Source of the DNA: JAAXHH01 sp965248395
GTDB taxonomy: Bacteria; JAAXHH01
NCBI GenBank assembly: GCA_965248395.1
Contig: OZ252103.1
Span: 3,286,001 to 3,350,000 of the forward strand
DNA: 64,000 bases
Reading direction: 5' to 3'
Positions 47,150 to 56,491 of the stretch are shown in pieces (positions within the stretch are counted from its first letter, which is position 1; each line of letters starts with the position of its first letter). The translations under genes and the position numbers were made by a program. The notes below the pieces were generated by a model. That model was not told where the DNA came from. It saw only the letters and a program-made list of their open reading frames with translations, and did no database searches.

Positions 47150-48721
47150 ATGACGACCCTTGCCTTCGATCGCGACGCGCTTTCGTCGCCGGTACCGGCC
47201 GTGGTGTCCGACCGGCTGCGGTCCTTCGGATTCGGTGATCCGGTGGACGCCTGGCACCTGCTTCGACAGATCGACGGACGCCTGGCGCCACTGGCGCTAC
47301 CGGGGAATCCATTCCCGGCGCTGTTCGAAGCGGCGGGCACCTCCCTGCAACCCGACCGGGCCCTCATCAACCTGCACGCACTCTTCACGCGAAGCGTCGA
47401 TGAACACATCCCTGCCCTGCTGGACCTGGTGGCCGTCCCTTCGGAGTCCAGGGACGCCCTGCTCACGATCCTGTCGTGCAGCCCGTATCTCAGCGCCGTG
47501 CTCGTCCAGGACCGGAAATTCCTGATCGACACCTTCGGCGGCGATTCGTGGCGCACGTTGCAGACCGCTGAGCAACTGGAAGACGGACTGGCGGGAGCGC
47601 TTCAGGGCGTTTCATCACCGGACGAGGCCATGAAACCCCTGCGTATGTTCAAGAAGCGGGCCTACCTGCGCATCGCCGTGTGCGACCTGATGAAGCAATC
47701 CGAAACGCCGGTTATCCTGGAACGGCTCACGGACGTGGCCGACATCTGCCTTGAGGCCGCACACGATGTCTGCGGTAGGAAACTGGAGGCGCGGCACGGG
47801 CGGCCGATGCTGGATGCATCGCATCCGAGCGGCTTCACCGTCATCGGCATGGGGAAGCTTGGCGGACGCGAACTGAACTTCAGCTCGGACATCGACCTGC
47901 TTTACGTCTACGATAGCACGGACGGCCGAACCGAAAAGGACGGCCTGTCCACTTACGAGTATTACCCTAAACTCGCCCGGGCCATCACCGACCTCATCAG
48001 CCGGCTCACGCCGGACGGACAGGTGTTCCGCGTCGACCTGCGCCTGCGTCCGGAGGGACGGGCCGGCGACATCGCCAACTCGATCGAAAGCTACCGCTGG
48101 CACTACGAGATACAGGGACAGAGCTGGCAACGCCAGGCACTCCTGAAGGCCAGGAGGTCGGCAGGCAACCCGGATGTAGGCGACCGGTTCTTCGACACGG
48201 TCCAACCCTTCGTCTTCTACCCCGCCCTCGACCAGCCGCTGATCCTGGAAGATATCAACCACATGCGGGAACGCATCGCCCGTGCCCTGATGGAACGGGG
48301 CAGCGGTGACTACCATGTCAAGCTCGGGAAGGGCGGCATCCGGGAGATCGAGTTTACCGTGCAGGGATTCCAACTCGTGTACGGGGGCATCCAAAATTGG
48401 CCGTGGGAACGCGGCACGCGAAAGATGCTGGGGTTGTTGGCAGACAAGGGGTACCTGTCAGATAGCGAGGCATCCGATCTGGACGACGCCTATCTCTTCC
48501 TGCGAGACCTGGAAAACCGCATCCAAATGACCTCGGGCCACCAGACCCACGAGATCCCCAAGGATCAAGGCGCCCAGGCCGTCCTGGCCGGCATGATGGG
48601 AATTTCCTGTACCTCCCCCGAAGCACGGGAGGCCGCGCCGGACAAGCTGCTGTCGGCATATAGCAGACACACCGTCCGAGTCCACCAGGTCTACGACCGG
48701 GTTTTCCACTCGGCGATGTGA
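47150..48721 (+). CDS. Half-length GlnE: single-domain glutamine synthetase adenylyl-modifying enzyme
   Basis: This 523-residue protein matches one nucleotidyltransferase half of GlnE. It has GMGKLGGRELNFSSDIDLLY with the metal-binding Asp pair, then VDLRLRPEGRAG, then the helical regulatory part (KLGKGGIREIEFTVQ, LENRIQM). Classical GlnE is about 950 residues with two such halves, an N-terminal deadenylylase and a C-terminal adenylylase. The FSSDIDL form resembles the N-terminal deadenylylating half. The protein ends at a natural domain boundary (VHQVYDRVFHSAM), and no second half follows. Its place after glnA supports action on that enzyme. The direction of the reaction is uncertain. Confidence 0.85.
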   Translation: MTTLAFDRDALSSPVPAVVSDRLRSFGFGDPVDAWHLLRQIDGRLAPLALPGNPFPALFEAAGTSLQPDRALINLHALFTRSVDEHIPALLDLVAVPSESRDALLTILSCSPYLSAVLVQDRKFLIDTFGGDSWRTLQTAEQLEDGLAGALQGVSSPDEAMKPLRMFKKRAYLRIAVCDLMKQSETPVILERLTDVADICLEAAHDVCGRKLEARHGRPMLDASHPSGFTVIGMGKLGGRELNFSSDIDLLYVYDSTDGRTEKDGLSTYEYYPKLARAITDLISRLTPDGQVFRVDLRLRPEGRAGDIANSIESYRWHYEIQGQSWQRQALLKARRSAGNPDVGDRFFDTVQPFVFYPALDQPLILEDINHMRERIARALMERGSGDYHVKLGKGGIREIEFTVQGFQLVYGGIQNWPWERGTRKMLGLLADKGYLSDSEASDLDDAYLFLRDLENRIQMTSGHQTHEIPKDQGAQAVLAGMMGISCTSPEAREAAPDKLLSAYSRHTVRVHQVYDRVFHSAM

Positions 48722-48766
48722 TATTTGGGAAACAAAACTACGATATCTACCGAAAAGGACACTCCG

Positions 48767-49801
48767 ATGAACGCTCTAGAAGCTGATGGCCGATATAAAC
48801 AGTTACTTGGATTGCTGGGGTTTTTCCCACAACCGCCGCCGCTTCAGTCGAGGACCATCGAAAAAGTACGTCTGGAATCGGGATACCGGTTTAAAATCGA
48901 ATACCTTGTTGAGCCGGCGGATCCCGTATTCCACGTGCCAGAGGACATGGTAAGAGCTTATCTGTTCGTACCCGACCATGAGCCTAATGATCGATTGCCG
49001 GCGATTATCGCCCTTCATCAAGATGGCGGGAACAGACACCTGGGGAAACTTGAACCGGCTGGATTGGACCAACCAGACGATCAGCAATACTATTACGACG
49101 ACCAGAAATACGGTCTGGAGCTATTCGAACGAGGCTATGTCGTGATTTGTCCTGATCGGATCGGTCACGGCGAACGTCGTCGGCTGGAGCCTGACGATAG
49201 CAAGGTGGATATTGAAAGGGATGGAAGATTGTTTGACCACCAAGCCGGCCAACTGCTTATGAATGGACGTACACCAACCGGTAAAGAAGTTTATGACACG
49301 ATGCGCGCTACGGATGTGCTCATGTCGCTGGATTATGTAGATCCAACCAGGATAGGTATCGTTGGACATTCTGCCGGAGGATATCAACTTGTATATGCCA
49401 TGTTCTCAGACCACCGTATTCAGGTTGGTGTCTCATCGTGCGGGTTCTTTGAGTTGATCAAGTTTTTTGACGATCGGGAGTTGGAAAAGCGAAGTGCATC
49501 AATGGCGATTCCGGGTTTGGCTGCGGTCGGACGATCTGCCGACTACCTGGCCTATGTCGCGCCGCGCGCTGCCATGTTAACACGTGGCACGAGAGAATGG
49601 GAAGGTCATCCAGATGCCGAAAGCCGAAGCAAAAAACACGTTGAAGGAACCCAGGAAATAGTCCGGCACGCTATGCGGAGATATCGCGGGCTTGGCGCTG
49701 AGGAAAACCTGGAGGCTGTGTATTTCGATGGATGCCACTTTTTCACGGAAACGGCCAAGGCGCAGGCTTATAGTTGGCTCGACAGGCACCTGGGCCTGTG
49801 A
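48767..49801 (+). CDS. Alpha/beta hydrolase (dienelactone-hydrolase/acetyl-esterase-like)
   Basis: This 344-residue protein carries the nucleophile elbow GHSAGG (IGIVGHSAGGYQLVYA) near residue 205, an oxyanion-region IIALHQDGGN earlier, and a likely catalytic His near the C-terminus (DGCHFF). The long insert around YYYDDQKYGLELF resembles large esterases of the abhydrolase_7 type. No signal peptide is seen. The start is ATG 48767 after AAAGGA; the upstream ATG at 48725 lacks a site. The substrate is unknown. It ends before a strong terminator. Confidence 0.8.
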   Translation: MNALEADGRYKQLLGLLGFFPQPPPLQSRTIEKVRLESGYRFKIEYLVEPADPVFHVPEDMVRAYLFVPDHEPNDRLPAIIALHQDGGNRHLGKLEPAGLDQPDDQQYYYDDQKYGLELFERGYVVICPDRIGHGERRRLEPDDSKVDIERDGRLFDHQAGQLLMNGRTPTGKEVYDTMRATDVLMSLDYVDPTRIGIVGHSAGGYQLVYAMFSDHRIQVGVSSCGFFELIKFFDDRELEKRSASMAIPGLAAVGRSADYLAYVAPRAAMLTRGTREWEGHPDAESRSKKHVEGTQEIVRHAMRRYRGLGAEENLEAVYFDGCHFFTETAKAQAYSWLDRHLGL

Positions 49802-49903
49802 GAAGAAGCCGCTGACTGCGAGAAAGGCGTTACTGGTATCGAAGTCCGTATTCATACATCGGTCAGAAACACCTTCCAGCTCCAGAAACTCGGATGAAAC
49901 AGA

Positions 49904-49946
49904 AAACGCCCGGTCCTGGTTTCTACGATTCCAGGACCGGGCGTTT
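49904..49946. terminator. Strong bidirectional intrinsic terminator
   Basis: A perfect stem of 16 bp (aaacgcccggtcctgg paired with ccaggaccgggcgttt) closes an 11-base loop. It has a T-rich run on the plus side and an A-rich run on the minus side. It separates the hydrolase gene (plus) from the convergent efflux operon (minus). Confidence 0.93.
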
Positions 49947-49974
49947 CTTTCATCGGGCTATGTGAGAACCGGTC

Positions 49975-52900
49975 TTACGCCCAGGCTCTCTTCACGCTGG
50001 ACATGACAAACTGGCTCATGTCCTCGAAGATCGTGTAGACCGTCGGCAGCAGGATAAGGGTCAGGATACCGGAAGTGGTCAGGCCGCCCACCAGGGCCAG
50101 GCTGACCGGGCCCCACTGGTTGGCGCCGCGGTCTTCCACGGGACCGAAGATCTCGGGGAAGAGGATCGGGGCCACCATGGGCATTAGGCCGAAGATGGTG
50201 GTCAGGGACGTCATCAGGATCGGCCGCAGCCGGTGACGGCCGCCCAGGAGGAGGGCCTCGGTGCGCGTCATCCCCTCCTTGCGCAATCGGTTAACGTGGT
50301 CGATCAATACGATGGCGTTATTCACCGCCAGCCCCGACAGGACGATGATGCCCAGGTATGAGTTCGTGTTGAGCGTCGTGCCGGACAGGTAGAAGACGAT
50401 AAAGGCGCCCACCAGGCCGCAGAGCACCGACAACAGGATCGTAAAGGGCTGGATGAAGGACTCCGAGATCGCCGCCATAATCAGGTAGATGAGGACGACG
50501 GACAACAGGATGGCGAAGAGAAACTCGCTCTGCGAATCGCGCATCATGTTGAAGTTCCGGCCCATGCTCCACGTGTAGCCCGGAGGCAACTCGATGCCTT
50601 CCATCATTTCCGTCACCTGTGCGCTGATCCTCCGCGTGCCGGATCCCGTGGTGTTGCCGCCTACTTCAACCTGCGACTCGCGGTCCTGGCGCCGGATGGC
50701 GTCTGGACCCCTCTGGCGCGAGAAATCAGCCAGGTTCCCCACGGGGATCATGCCGCCCTCGGCCCGCTCGAAGGTCATGTTCTGCAACTGGCTCATGCTG
50801 GCCCGGTCCTCGGGCTCGAGAAGGAGCAGGATGTCGACTTCGCGGTCGTCGGTCTTGTACTTGCCCCGGGCGCGGCTGCTGAGCGCTGCCTGCACGGTGC
50901 GGGCCGCCTGTCTCGGCGAGATCCCGTAAGTCTGGGCCATGGCGCGGTCGACCTGTACCTGGATCTCCTCGTCGCCCCGTTCCAGGCTGGTATCGACGTC
51001 CTTGAGTCCCGGTATGGCTTCCATCCGGGTCCGGATATCCTCGGCGAGGTTGGAAAGCACCGCCATGTTGTCACCGCGCAGTTCGACGTTCACGCCCGTC
51101 GCGCCACCGCCGTGGCGCCGCATCCGGCCGGGTCGCCAGCGCACGCCCGCGATCTCGGGCAGCGCCTTGGTGATCCGGGCCTGGAGTTCCGTGGCCGACT
51201 CCTGTCGTTCCTCGGGCGGGGTCAGCACGATGCGGAAATTGGCCCGGCGCAGGCTGCCGTAGGACGAAATGGATTCGATGTGGAAATCATCCTTCTGATC
51301 CAGGAGGAGGGTCTCCACGTCGCCGAAGACTTCCTTGATATGCTCGATGCCATAACTGCTCGGCAGGTCCGCGGCGATAGTGATGTCCCGCGTCGGCGCC
51401 ATTGGCTGGAATTCCGTCTCGATGTTCTGGTACAGCCAGTAGCTGCCGTACAGGATCGCTGCGAAGGAAACCACCGTAACCAGGCGGTGGCGCAGGTTCC
51501 AGGACAGAATGCCGGAGTACAGGTCGGAAAGCCGCACGAAGAACGGCGAGGGCTTGCCCAGCGGCCGGTTGAAGAGCCGCGATGAGACCAGCGGGATGAG
51601 CGTCAGCGCGATGAACACCGCTGCCACCATGACGATACAGAATGTGACGACGAAGTCCTTCATGAAGAGCATGACCCGGCTGCCGCCGCCCAGGAAAATG
51701 AGGGGCAGGAAGACGCACAGGGTCGTCGCCGTCGCCGCAATAATGGCCATGGTCACCTCGCGGGTGCCCACGATGGCCGCGATCCGCGCCGGCAGGTTGG
51801 ATTCCTGGCGGTGCCGGTATATACTCTCCAGCACAACCACGGCGCTGTCCACGAGCATGCCCACAGCCAGCATCAGCCCCATGAGCGAGATCAGGTTGAT
51901 GGACACGGTGGACCCGGCGCCCTGCCGCAGCAGGTACATGAAGGTGAAGGTGCAGATGATCGAAATGGGAATCGCCAGGCTGATGATCACGGTGCTTCTT
52001 ACGTTCCGCAGGAAGACGTACAGCACCAACACCGCCAGGAGACCGCCCAGCAGGCCCGTGTTCCGCAGATCGGACAGCCGGTCCGTGATGCTCTGGGACT
52101 GGTTGAAGAAAACCCGCGTCTCCAGCTCCGCGAACTGGGGCTGCGCCCTGAGCTCATCCAGCACGGACGCGGTGCGCTGCGCCACGTCCACGATGTTGGC
52201 CGTGGAAGTCTTATATACCCGTATCGTGACCGCGTCGACCCCGTTCAGCCGCTGGAAGTTGTCGTTTTCCGGGTAGTCGAATGTCACCTGGGCCACGTCG
52301 CGAAGCGACAGGGTCGTGCCCGGTATCGGCAGGTTCGCCACCTCTTCTGCGGCCCGGTACTCGTTCACGGACCGCACCGCGTGCTTCCGTCCGCCCTCGG
52401 TGACCGTCCCGGCCGTCATGGTGATGTTGTTCTGCACCAGCGTCTGGCTCAGGTTGAACATGTCCAGGTTGTGGGACTGCAATTTCTCGTTGTCCACGTG
52501 GACCAGCAGCTGCTTCTCAGTCATTCCGCTTATTTCCACGTTCGCCACGCCGTCCACCCGCTGAATCCGCGGCTGGATCACCTTGGTGACGATGTTGTAG
52601 AATTCCGCGGGATCGCCGCCCCAGGCCACGCTGAAATTGTATATCGGCATGTCGCTCGGATTCCAGCGCCGGATGCGGATGCGTTCGACGTCATCGGGAA
52701 GTTCGCCCCGGATCTGGTCGATCCGGTCCCGGACCTCCATGGCCGCCAGGTTCATGTCCGTCCCCGTCTCGAACTCGATGCGGATCCGGGCGTTGTCGTT
52801 GCTCGAGGTGGACTCCATGCTCTTCATGTTGCTCAGCGTGCCGAAGGCGTCTTCCAACGGCCGCGAGATCAGCCGTTCCACTTCCTCTGGCGAGGAGGAA

Positions 52901-53055
52901 GGGTACGGGACGCTGACGTTCAGGGACGGAAACGACATGTCCGGCAGGAACATCAACGGCAGCTTGGTGTAGGAGATCACACCAAGGGTCACGGCGCTGA
53001 CGATAATCATGATCGTCGTAACCGGTCGGTTTACGGAAAATTCGGCTATGCTCAT
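49975..53055 (-). CDS. RND efflux permease, first of pair by position (1026 aa)
   Basis: This inner-membrane proton-driven pump belongs to the AcrB/MdtB type. The N-terminus MSIAEFSVNRPVTTIMIIV is followed by two large periplasmic loops and TM4 GMLVDSAVVVLE, where the usual VDDA aspartate pair is reduced to a single Asp. The second half reads GLAVNNAIVLIDHVNRLR. The protein is near the usual family length (about 1020-1050). The ATG overlaps the stop of the upstream RND gene by 4 bp. The pair plus one adaptor recalls MdtABC, where two different RND subunits form one heterotrimer; that comparison is inference. No outer-membrane channel gene is adjacent. Confidence 0.94.
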   Translation of the reverse strand: MSIAEFSVNRPVTTIMIIVSAVTLGVISYTKLPLMFLPDMSFPSLNVSVPYPSSSPEEVERLISRPLEDAFGTLSNMKSMESTSSNDNARIRIEFETGTDMNLAAMEVRDRIDQIRGELPDDVERIRIRRWNPSDMPIYNFSVAWGGDPAEFYNIVTKVIQPRIQRVDGVANVEISGMTEKQLLVHVDNEKLQSHNLDMFNLSQTLVQNNITMTAGTVTEGGRKHAVRSVNEYRAAEEVANLPIPGTTLSLRDVAQVTFDYPENDNFQRLNGVDAVTIRVYKTSTANIVDVAQRTASVLDELRAQPQFAELETRVFFNQSQSITDRLSDLRNTGLLGGLLAVLVLYVFLRNVRSTVIISLAIPISIICTFTFMYLLRQGAGSTVSINLISLMGLMLAVGMLVDSAVVVLESIYRHRQESNLPARIAAIVGTREVTMAIIAATATTLCVFLPLIFLGGGSRVMLFMKDFVVTFCIVMVAAVFIALTLIPLVSSRLFNRPLGKPSPFFVRLSDLYSGILSWNLRHRLVTVVSFAAILYGSYWLYQNIETEFQPMAPTRDITIAADLPSSYGIEHIKEVFGDVETLLLDQKDDFHIESISSYGSLRRANFRIVLTPPEERQESATELQARITKALPEIAGVRWRPGRMRRHGGGATGVNVELRGDNMAVLSNLAEDIRTRMEAIPGLKDVDTSLERGDEEIQVQVDRAMAQTYGISPRQAARTVQAALSSRARGKYKTDDREVDILLLLEPEDRASMSQLQNMTFERAEGGMIPVGNLADFSRQRGPDAIRRQDRESQVEVGGNTTGSGTRRISAQVTEMMEGIELPPGYTWSMGRNFNMMRDSQSEFLFAILLSVVLIYLIMAAISESFIQPFTILLSVLCGLVGAFIVFYLSGTTLNTNSYLGIIVLSGLAVNNAIVLIDHVNRLRKEGMTRTEALLLGGRHRLRPILMTSLTTIFGLMPMVAPILFPEIFGPVEDRGANQWGPVSLALVGGLTTSGILTLILLPTVYTIFEDMSQFVMSSVKRAWA

Positions 53056-56000
53056 GCTTCTGCCACCTCCTGGGATACCGGTTGTCCAGCAGTTGTGGTA
53101 AAGTGACTATAAACTTTTGCCATGGCCGATTCGATCGTCATGTAGATGAGCGGTACGAGGAGCAGCGTTACCAGTGTACCGGCGATCAGGCCGCCAATTA
53201 CGGTAATTGCCATGGGCGCCCGCAACTCGGCGCCTTCACCCACGCCGATAGCCATGGGCAACAGGCCGAGCACGGTGGTCGCCGTGGTCATCATGATGGG
53301 CCAAAGACGTGTCTGCGCCGCCTCAACGATGGCCTCCTGCAGTTCCGTCCCGCTGCGGCGCAATTGGTTGATGTAATCGACCAGCACGATGGCGTTGTTT
53401 ACCACGATGCCGGTCAGCATGATCACACCTATCAGGACGACCACGCTGATCGTCTGTCCCGTGAGAACGAGCGTGAGGACCACGCCGATAATGGAAAACG
53501 GGAAGGTAAACATGATCACGAAAGGATGCAACAGCGATTCGAACTGGGACGCCATGACCAGGTATACGAGAAACACCGAGAGCAGAATGGCGAACTGCAG
53601 GCTGGCAAATGCCACCTGCATCTCCTCGTTCTGCCCCTTGATGCCCACGATGAAATCGATGGGAAGGAGGAAGCCGTCGATGATCCCCTGGATTTCGGTC
53701 GCCACATCGCCGAGCGAACGGCCCGACAGCCCTGCGGACACTATGGCCACGCGCTGCTGATTGACTCGCCGTATCTCGCTCGGACCCTGGGCGACGCGGA
53801 CTTCAGCCACGGCCGCCAGGGGGACTGGCACGACGCCTTCCGGGTTAACCACCAGACGCCGGATGGCGTCCAGGCTGAGCCGGGTCTCGTCCTCGGCCCA
53901 GACACGGATATCGATCTTCCGGTCACGCCGGGTGAGTTCCGTGGCGACGTTTCCCTGTACCTTGTTCTGTACGATCTGCGTGACCGTGCCCAGGTTGAGT
54001 CCCAGGTTGGCGAGCTTCCGGCGGTCGAAGAGGATCTGGACTTCGGGATTCCCGCCTTCCATGCTGGCCTTCACGTCGGTCAGTCCGGGCACCGCGGACA
54101 TCTCCATCGCGAGATCCTCGGAGACCTCCGTCAGCCGGGACAGGTTGAACCCGCTGACCTCGACCTCCACCGGGTTCTTGAAGCTGAAAAGCGCGGGCCG
54201 GGCGAACTCGGGCGCCGCGATGCCGGGTATGGGTTCGAAGCTTTCCCGGAGGCGGTTCATGACGGTCTCTTCCACCTCGCCGCGGAGGCCCGGTTGCAGA
54301 CGGATGTGTAACTGGCCGATGTTCTCCCGTTCCTCGCCAGCGTTGCCGCCGGATTGCCCCATGGTACCGGCCAGCACGTACACGGTGCTCACTTCCGGGT
54401 AGTCCAGGGCGATGTCCGACATTCTGCCAAGCACGTCCTCGGTCCTGGGCAGCGGCGTGCCTACCGGCAGCCTCACGTTTACGAAGAACTCGCCCTGGCT
54501 CATCTGTGGAATCAGTTCAACCCCGATCGTGGGGATGATATAGAGGGAACCGGCGAGCACGACGGTCCCGGTGAACAGCGTCAGCGCGCGATGGGCCAGC
54601 GACCAGCGAAGGAACGGCGGGTAGGCCCGCTGGATAACCGGGAAGATCCGGTCAAACAGCCAGCCCGGGATCCAGAGCACGATGCGCAGTGCCGACCACA
54701 CCACGAACAGCGCCCATCTGACGATGAAGAATACACCCGTTACGATGTATCCCAGTCCCCAGGTGAAGATACTCCAGACCGCCCCGAACATGGCCCGCGT
54801 TTTTCCCAATGCGGTGGTCGGATCCTGTGATGGTTGTGACTCGTCGTCAATATGCTGTTCCCGGTCGCGGTGCAGGACCGTCGAGATGACCGGGATCAAC
54901 GTGACGGCCACCAGGGTGGCCACGATGAGCGAGAACGTGACGGCCAGCGCCAGGTCCCGGAAAAGCTGCCCGGCGATGCCTTCCACGAAAACGATAGGCA
55001 CGAAGACGCATACCGTCGTCAGCGTGGCAGCCACGACCGCCTGGCCCACCTCGGACGCGCCCAGGCGCACCAGTTCGGCCACGGGCTTGTCCCCGCCTCG
55101 CCTCCGGTGACGGTCTATACCCTCCAGCACGACGATGGAGTTGTCCACCAGCATGCCGACACCCAGGGCCAGTCCGCCGAGGGACATGATGTTCAGTGAT
55201 ACGTCGAAAGCGTACAGGAAGAAGAAGGTGGTGACCACCGAAATGGGGATCGACACGCCGATGATGAGGCTGCTCGAATTCCGCAGGAACAGAAACAGAA
55301 CCAGGACGGCGAGGATGCCGCCGTACAGGGCCGTCTTAAGCACTTCGTCCACCGACTGCTGGATGAAGATCGACTGGTCGAAGACCACCTCAAGGTTCAC
55401 GCCCGAGGTGAGTCCCGCCACGGTCTCCCGAACCGAATCCAGCCGGTCCTTGACCACGCGCCCCACCTGGATGGTGTTGGTGCCGGCTTCCTTGTATATG
55501 GCGATCTCGATGCTCTCCCGGCCATTGATCCGCGCCGACAGCTTGCGTTCCTTGTGGCTTTTCGCGACATAGGCGACGTCGGAGAGCAGGATGGGCACTG
55601 TGTTGATCTGTCCGACGATGATGTCGCCGATCTCGTCCACGTCCTGAAACTCGTTCAGGATGCGCACCAGGTATTCCGTCTCGCCGTCCTTGATGGTACC
55701 GCCCGCGAGGTTGACGTTCTCCTGTTCGAGACGGTTCGCCACCTGGGTGATGGGAATGCCCAGGCTGGCCAGCTTGGATTCGTCCAGCTCTACGTGGATT
55801 TCTTCTTCCAGGCCGCCGCTGATCTTGACGGCGGCGACACCCTCGAGGCTTTCAAGCTCGCGCTTGATCTCTTCTTCCGCCATGATCCGCAGGGCGGTAA
55901 GGCTCTCATTCCCTGACAGGGCGATGCGAAGGATGGGATCGAGACTCGGGTCGAACCGGAGTAGAATGGGTTTCTCCGCAGCCTGGGGGAGGTTGAGCAG

Positions 56001-56339
56001 GTCGATCTTCTCCCGAACGTTCAGGCTGGCGAAATCCATGTTGGTTCCCCACTCGAACTCCAGGATGACATCGGACCGCTCTGGTCGGGATATGGAACTG
56101 ACGCGCACCACGCCGGTGACAACGCCCACCGCCTCTTCGATGGGTTCGGAGATGAGGTTCTCTATCTCGTTCGGCGCGGCCCCGGTGTACTCGGTCCGCA
56201 CCGTCAGGGTCGGATACGTGATGTCCGGGAGTAGATTGATGGGCAGGCGGGAGAAGGCAATGAAGCCGAACAGCAGCATCGCCGTCATCAGCATGATGAT
56301 CGTGACGGGCCTGCCGATGGAAAAACCAATGATTTTCAT
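53052..56339 (-). CDS. RND efflux permease, second of pair (1095 aa, with extra hydrophobic insert)
   Basis: This RND pump subunit has N-terminus MKIIGFSIGRPVTIIMLMT, TM4 GMLVDNSIVVLEGIDRH and late GIVVNNAIVLVDYINQLR. It is about 70 residues longer than its neighbour. The surplus lies between TM6 and TM7 (about 54655-54830), where two additional hydrophobic stretches appear (WSIFTWGLGYIVTGVFFIV and ALFVVWSALRIVLWIPGWL). It is translationally coupled to the downstream permease. The adaptor gene lies 152 bp upstream. Confidence 0.94.
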   Translation of the reverse strand: MKIIGFSIGRPVTIIMLMTAMLLFGFIAFSRLPINLLPDITYPTLTVRTEYTGAAPNEIENLISEPIEEAVGVVTGVVRVSSISRPERSDVILEFEWGTNMDFASLNVREKIDLLNLPQAAEKPILLRFDPSLDPILRIALSGNESLTALRIMAEEEIKRELESLEGVAAVKISGGLEEEIHVELDESKLASLGIPITQVANRLEQENVNLAGGTIKDGETEYLVRILNEFQDVDEIGDIIVGQINTVPILLSDVAYVAKSHKERKLSARINGRESIEIAIYKEAGTNTIQVGRVVKDRLDSVRETVAGLTSGVNLEVVFDQSIFIQQSVDEVLKTALYGGILAVLVLFLFLRNSSSLIIGVSIPISVVTTFFFLYAFDVSLNIMSLGGLALGVGMLVDNSIVVLEGIDRHRRRGGDKPVAELVRLGASEVGQAVVAATLTTVCVFVPIVFVEGIAGQLFRDLALAVTFSLIVATLVAVTLIPVISTVLHRDREQHIDDESQPSQDPTTALGKTRAMFGAVWSIFTWGLGYIVTGVFFIVRWALFVVWSALRIVLWIPGWLFDRIFPVIQRAYPPFLRWSLAHRALTLFTGTVVLAGSLYIIPTIGVELIPQMSQGEFFVNVRLPVGTPLPRTEDVLGRMSDIALDYPEVSTVYVLAGTMGQSGGNAGEERENIGQLHIRLQPGLRGEVEETVMNRLRESFEPIPGIAAPEFARPALFSFKNPVEVEVSGFNLSRLTEVSEDLAMEMSAVPGLTDVKASMEGGNPEVQILFDRRKLANLGLNLGTVTQIVQNKVQGNVATELTRRDRKIDIRVWAEDETRLSLDAIRRLVVNPEGVVPVPLAAVAEVRVAQGPSEIRRVNQQRVAIVSAGLSGRSLGDVATEIQGIIDGFLLPIDFIVGIKGQNEEMQVAFASLQFAILLSVFLVYLVMASQFESLLHPFVIMFTFPFSIIGVVLTLVLTGQTISVVVLIGVIMLTGIVVNNAIVLVDYINQLRRSGTELQEAIVEAAQTRLWPIMMTTATTVLGLLPMAIGVGEGAELRAPMAITVIGGLIAGTLVTLLLVPLIYMTIESAMAKVYSHFTTTAGQPVSQEVAEA

Positions 56340-56491
56340 GAATCAGTTACCGTGGTTACCTGTTTTTCAGTACTTGGTGCCTGGTTTATTCCGCGCCTGC
56401 GTCTACGCGCAAGGCTATACAATGTATATACATAAGGTTATCCGTACCGCGACATTTGTACCGCGTTCATCTCATATGGACGACCACTGCG

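Noticed and set aside
51811..53106. Long plus-strand frame opposite the RND permeases
   Set aside because: It is His/Arg/Val-rich in the pattern of a reversed high-GC gene, with no recognisable domain.
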